Shown in pieces: positions 13,704-14,993 of a stretch of DNA of 14,993 nucleotides (positions are counted from its first letter, which is position 1; the number at the start of each line of letters is the position of its first letter). The notes under the pieces are model-generated. The model was not told the origin of the DNA, did no database searches, and saw only the letters and a program-made list of their open reading frames with translations. Source of the DNA: Anaerolineaceae bacterium (GTDB lineage Bacteria > Chloroflexota > Anaerolineae > Anaerolineales > Anaerolineaceae); the NCBI GenBank assembly GCA_021107195.1, contig JAIOTF010000322.1, forward strand, positions 1 to 14,993, given 5' to 3'. The translations under genes were made by a program, and so were the position numbers.

Positions 13704-14843
13704 CTACTTGCCACCAATGGGATAACGCCCGTAGCTACGTGCTTCATCGAAAATGGCAGCAATATTGCTGGTCGGGGGGTCAACGATGACATTGGATGTG
13801 GCCAGAATATACCCGCCGCCCGGCGCCAGAGCATCAATACGGCGGCGCACTTCTGCGCGCAGTTCTTCTTCACTGCCCTCAACCGGTTTCTGGTCTACAG
13901 CACCATGGAAAACCAACTGCTCACCAAAGGTTTCTTTGAGAAAAGCCGAATCCATCCCGCCAGCGGATGGCTGGACGGGGTTCAGAATTTCTACACCGGC
14001 ATCGATCAAATCGGGGATCAATTTGACAATGGCGCCATCATTGTGCATGAAGATCCTGGCCTGCGGCGCACGGTCTTTGATCAACTCGTTCACCTTCTGC
14101 TGGGCGGGCTTAATGAATTTGCGGTACATCCTGGGCGAGATGAGGGGGTTTTCCTGCCCGCCGAGATCGTCTGCGGTCTCAACCATCACCACATACGGCC
14201 CTACGGCTTGCAGGAACATATCCCACATCCCGAGATGAATCTCGAGGGTTTTATCGATGATGAGTTTTGCCAGCTCGGGGTTAATGGCCATATCCATCAT
14301 GAATTGATCCATGCCACGCATCACACAACCCCTATCAAGGAAACCTGGTGAGACCGGGTTGCGGGCTACGAGGGCATAATCGGTGTTCTCGTAGAGATAG
14401 CGGGCTTCTTCGGCAAGGCCTTCGGTGTACCACATGCGTTCCGGGTCGGGCCAGTTGTAATCAGCGACGCCGTCGATATCCAAATCCCTGAGCGGGTTGA
14501 TCTCTGCGTTCACATAAATTCCAGACTTATTCCAGGTAATCCCCCAGATGTCGGTTTCTGTGCCATCGGGATTCTTCCTGAAGCTGGCCGCCGGAGTGGT
14601 ATGGAGAAAAACGCGATGAAAATCTACGTCGAAAATTTCCAGGATGCGGGGGTCGTAGTAATTGGCTGTGCTGCCCTCGCGAAACGGCTTGATGCTGTCA
14701 TCCAGGCCCAGGTAATCCCTTAATTTGAAATAAGCGCCATCGAGAATACAACTGGCATTGCCCATCAAATCAATCGGGACTCGGTCTGCTTCCTGATGCG
14801 CCAGTGCCAACGCAACCCGTTCACGATGTGTTAATTTTGTCAT
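13704..14843 (-). CDS. Uroporphyrinogen decarboxylase (URO-D/MtaA) family protein
   Basis: The 379-residue protein belongs to the URO-D fold family. That family includes HemE and the corrinoid methyltransferases MtaA and CmuA, plus many uncharacterised members. Seen here: RVPIDLMG (21-28), DDLGGQENPLISPRMYRKFIKP (225-246), the alpha/beta-barrel segment IPDLIDAGVEILNPVQPS (276-293), and the C-terminal PGGGYILATSNVI (341-353). It lacks HemE's RQAGRY-type N-terminal substrate motif, so it is not a haem enzyme. Where methyltransferase-like members have H-x-C-G, this one reads HNDG (267-270): the zinc-binding Cys is replaced by Asp while His stays. The exact reaction is unknown. The start is firm: AAGGAG (14851-14856) lies 7 nt before the ATG. 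No corrinoid protein or other methyltransferase gene is adjacent. Confidence 0.88.
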   Translation of the reverse strand: MTKLTHRERVALALAHQEADRVPIDLMGNASCILDGAYFKLRDYLGLDDSIKPFREGSTANYYDPRILEIFDVDFHRVFLHTTPAASFRKNPDGTETDIWGITWNKSGIYVNAEINPLRDLDIDGVADYNWPDPERMWYTEGLAEEARYLYENTDYALVARNPVSPGFLDRGCVMRGMDQFMMDMAINPELAKLIIDKTLEIHLGMWDMFLQAVGPYVVMVETADDLGGQENPLISPRMYRKFIKPAQQKVNELIKDRAPQARIFMHNDGAIVKLIPDLIDAGVEILNPVQPSAGGMDSAFLKETFGEQLVFHGAVDQKPVEGSEEELRAEVRRRIDALAPGGGYILATSNVIVDPPTSNIAAIFDEARSYGRYPIGGK

Positions 14844-14913
14844 TATCTTTCTCCTTGAATATAGTTCTCGACAGTTGTGATTTTAAAAAAAATAAGTGCT
14901 TGCGGTTCACAAA

Positions 14914-14928
14914 TTATCCAGAAGTCAT
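14914..14928 (-). other. Four-codon mini-ORF in the leader of the URO-D gene
   Basis: On the minus strand an AGGAG (14935-14939) stands 6 nt before ATG ACT TCT GGA TAA. It lies some 14 nt after the predicted transcript start and 70 nt before the real gene. It could be a translated leader peptide, the stump of a lost gene, or chance. Confidence 0.3.
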
Positions 14929-14948
14929 TGTGTACTCCTGTTTGGTAA

Positions 14949-14978
14949 ATAATAGGGTGAATACCTGGGACACATCAA
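14949..14978 (-). promoter_or_regulatory. Candidate promoter for the URO-D family gene
   Basis: On the minus strand TTGATG (14973-14978) and TATTAT (14949-14954) are separated by 18 nt. This would start transcription near 14942 and give a leader of about 100 nt. A second TTGACC (14985-14990) lies further upstream but has no -10 at normal spacing. The leader also contains an A/T palindrome around 14881-14892 with an eight-T run on the minus strand. Confidence 0.4.
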
Positions 14979-14993
14979 TGTCTTGGTCAAGCA

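Noticed and set aside
13635..14351. Plus-strand ORF (238 codons) overlapping the terminator and the URO-D gene
   Set aside because: It runs through the perfect bidirectional terminator and then opposite a well-supported gene, so it is a shadow.

Overview
The window looks like a chromosomal stretch from an Anaerolineae-type member of the Chloroflexota. This assignment is inference from several hints: the flavour of the Mfd, Pth and bifunctional Nnr proteins, a single-pass membrane protein with a Pro/Thr-rich stalk, a spermidine-synthase-like protein fused to membrane helices, an uncharacterised URO-D family protein, and a degenerate repeat containing the 'TGGCAAT...ATTGCCA' core that is scattered in many such genomes. 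No rRNA, tRNA, CRISPR array or transposase was found.

Layout. (1) Positions 1-879, minus: the N-terminal 293 residues of an EcoRI-type adenine methyltransferase, cut by the window edge, in visibly AT-rich DNA that continues through a gene-poor gap to about 1180. (2) 1181-8865, minus: a block holding uvrB, a multi-pass membrane protein, mfd, pth and a surface protein with signal peptide, Ig-like domain and C-terminal anchor. The surface protein, pth and mfd are tightly packed (31-nt gap, then 11-nt overlap) and are probably co-transcribed. uvrB has its own good promoter. (3) 8866-9346: a 480-bp divergent intergenic region with an imperfect inverted-repeat element. (4) 9347-10269, plus: a two-gene unit encoding a two-helix membrane protein and a YtxH-family stress-like protein, closed by a strong hairpin terminator. 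(5) 10322-11947, minus: bifunctional NAD(P)HX epimerase/dehydratase, divergent from (6) 12076-13638, plus: a membrane-fused spermidine-synthase-like protein. (7) An 18-bp perfect bidirectional terminator separates this from (8) 13704-14843, minus: a URO-D/MtaA-like protein with a roughly 100-nt leader carrying a possible promoter and a four-codon mini-ORF.

Two nucleotide-excision-repair factors lie in the same block: UvrB, the damage-verification helicase, and Mfd, the transcription-repair coupling factor that feeds UvrA/UvrB. The most striking anomaly is that mfd is interrupted by one in-frame TAA at 6725-6727. Both sides stay in the same frame and every recognisable motif is intact, so this is a recent nonsense mutation, a one-base sequencing error, or a site of readthrough or restart. 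I did not find a convincing wholly new multi-gene system. The best leads are the split mfd, the truncated EcoRI-like methylase at the edge, the URO-D protein with a changed metal-site motif, and several structured intergenic elements.
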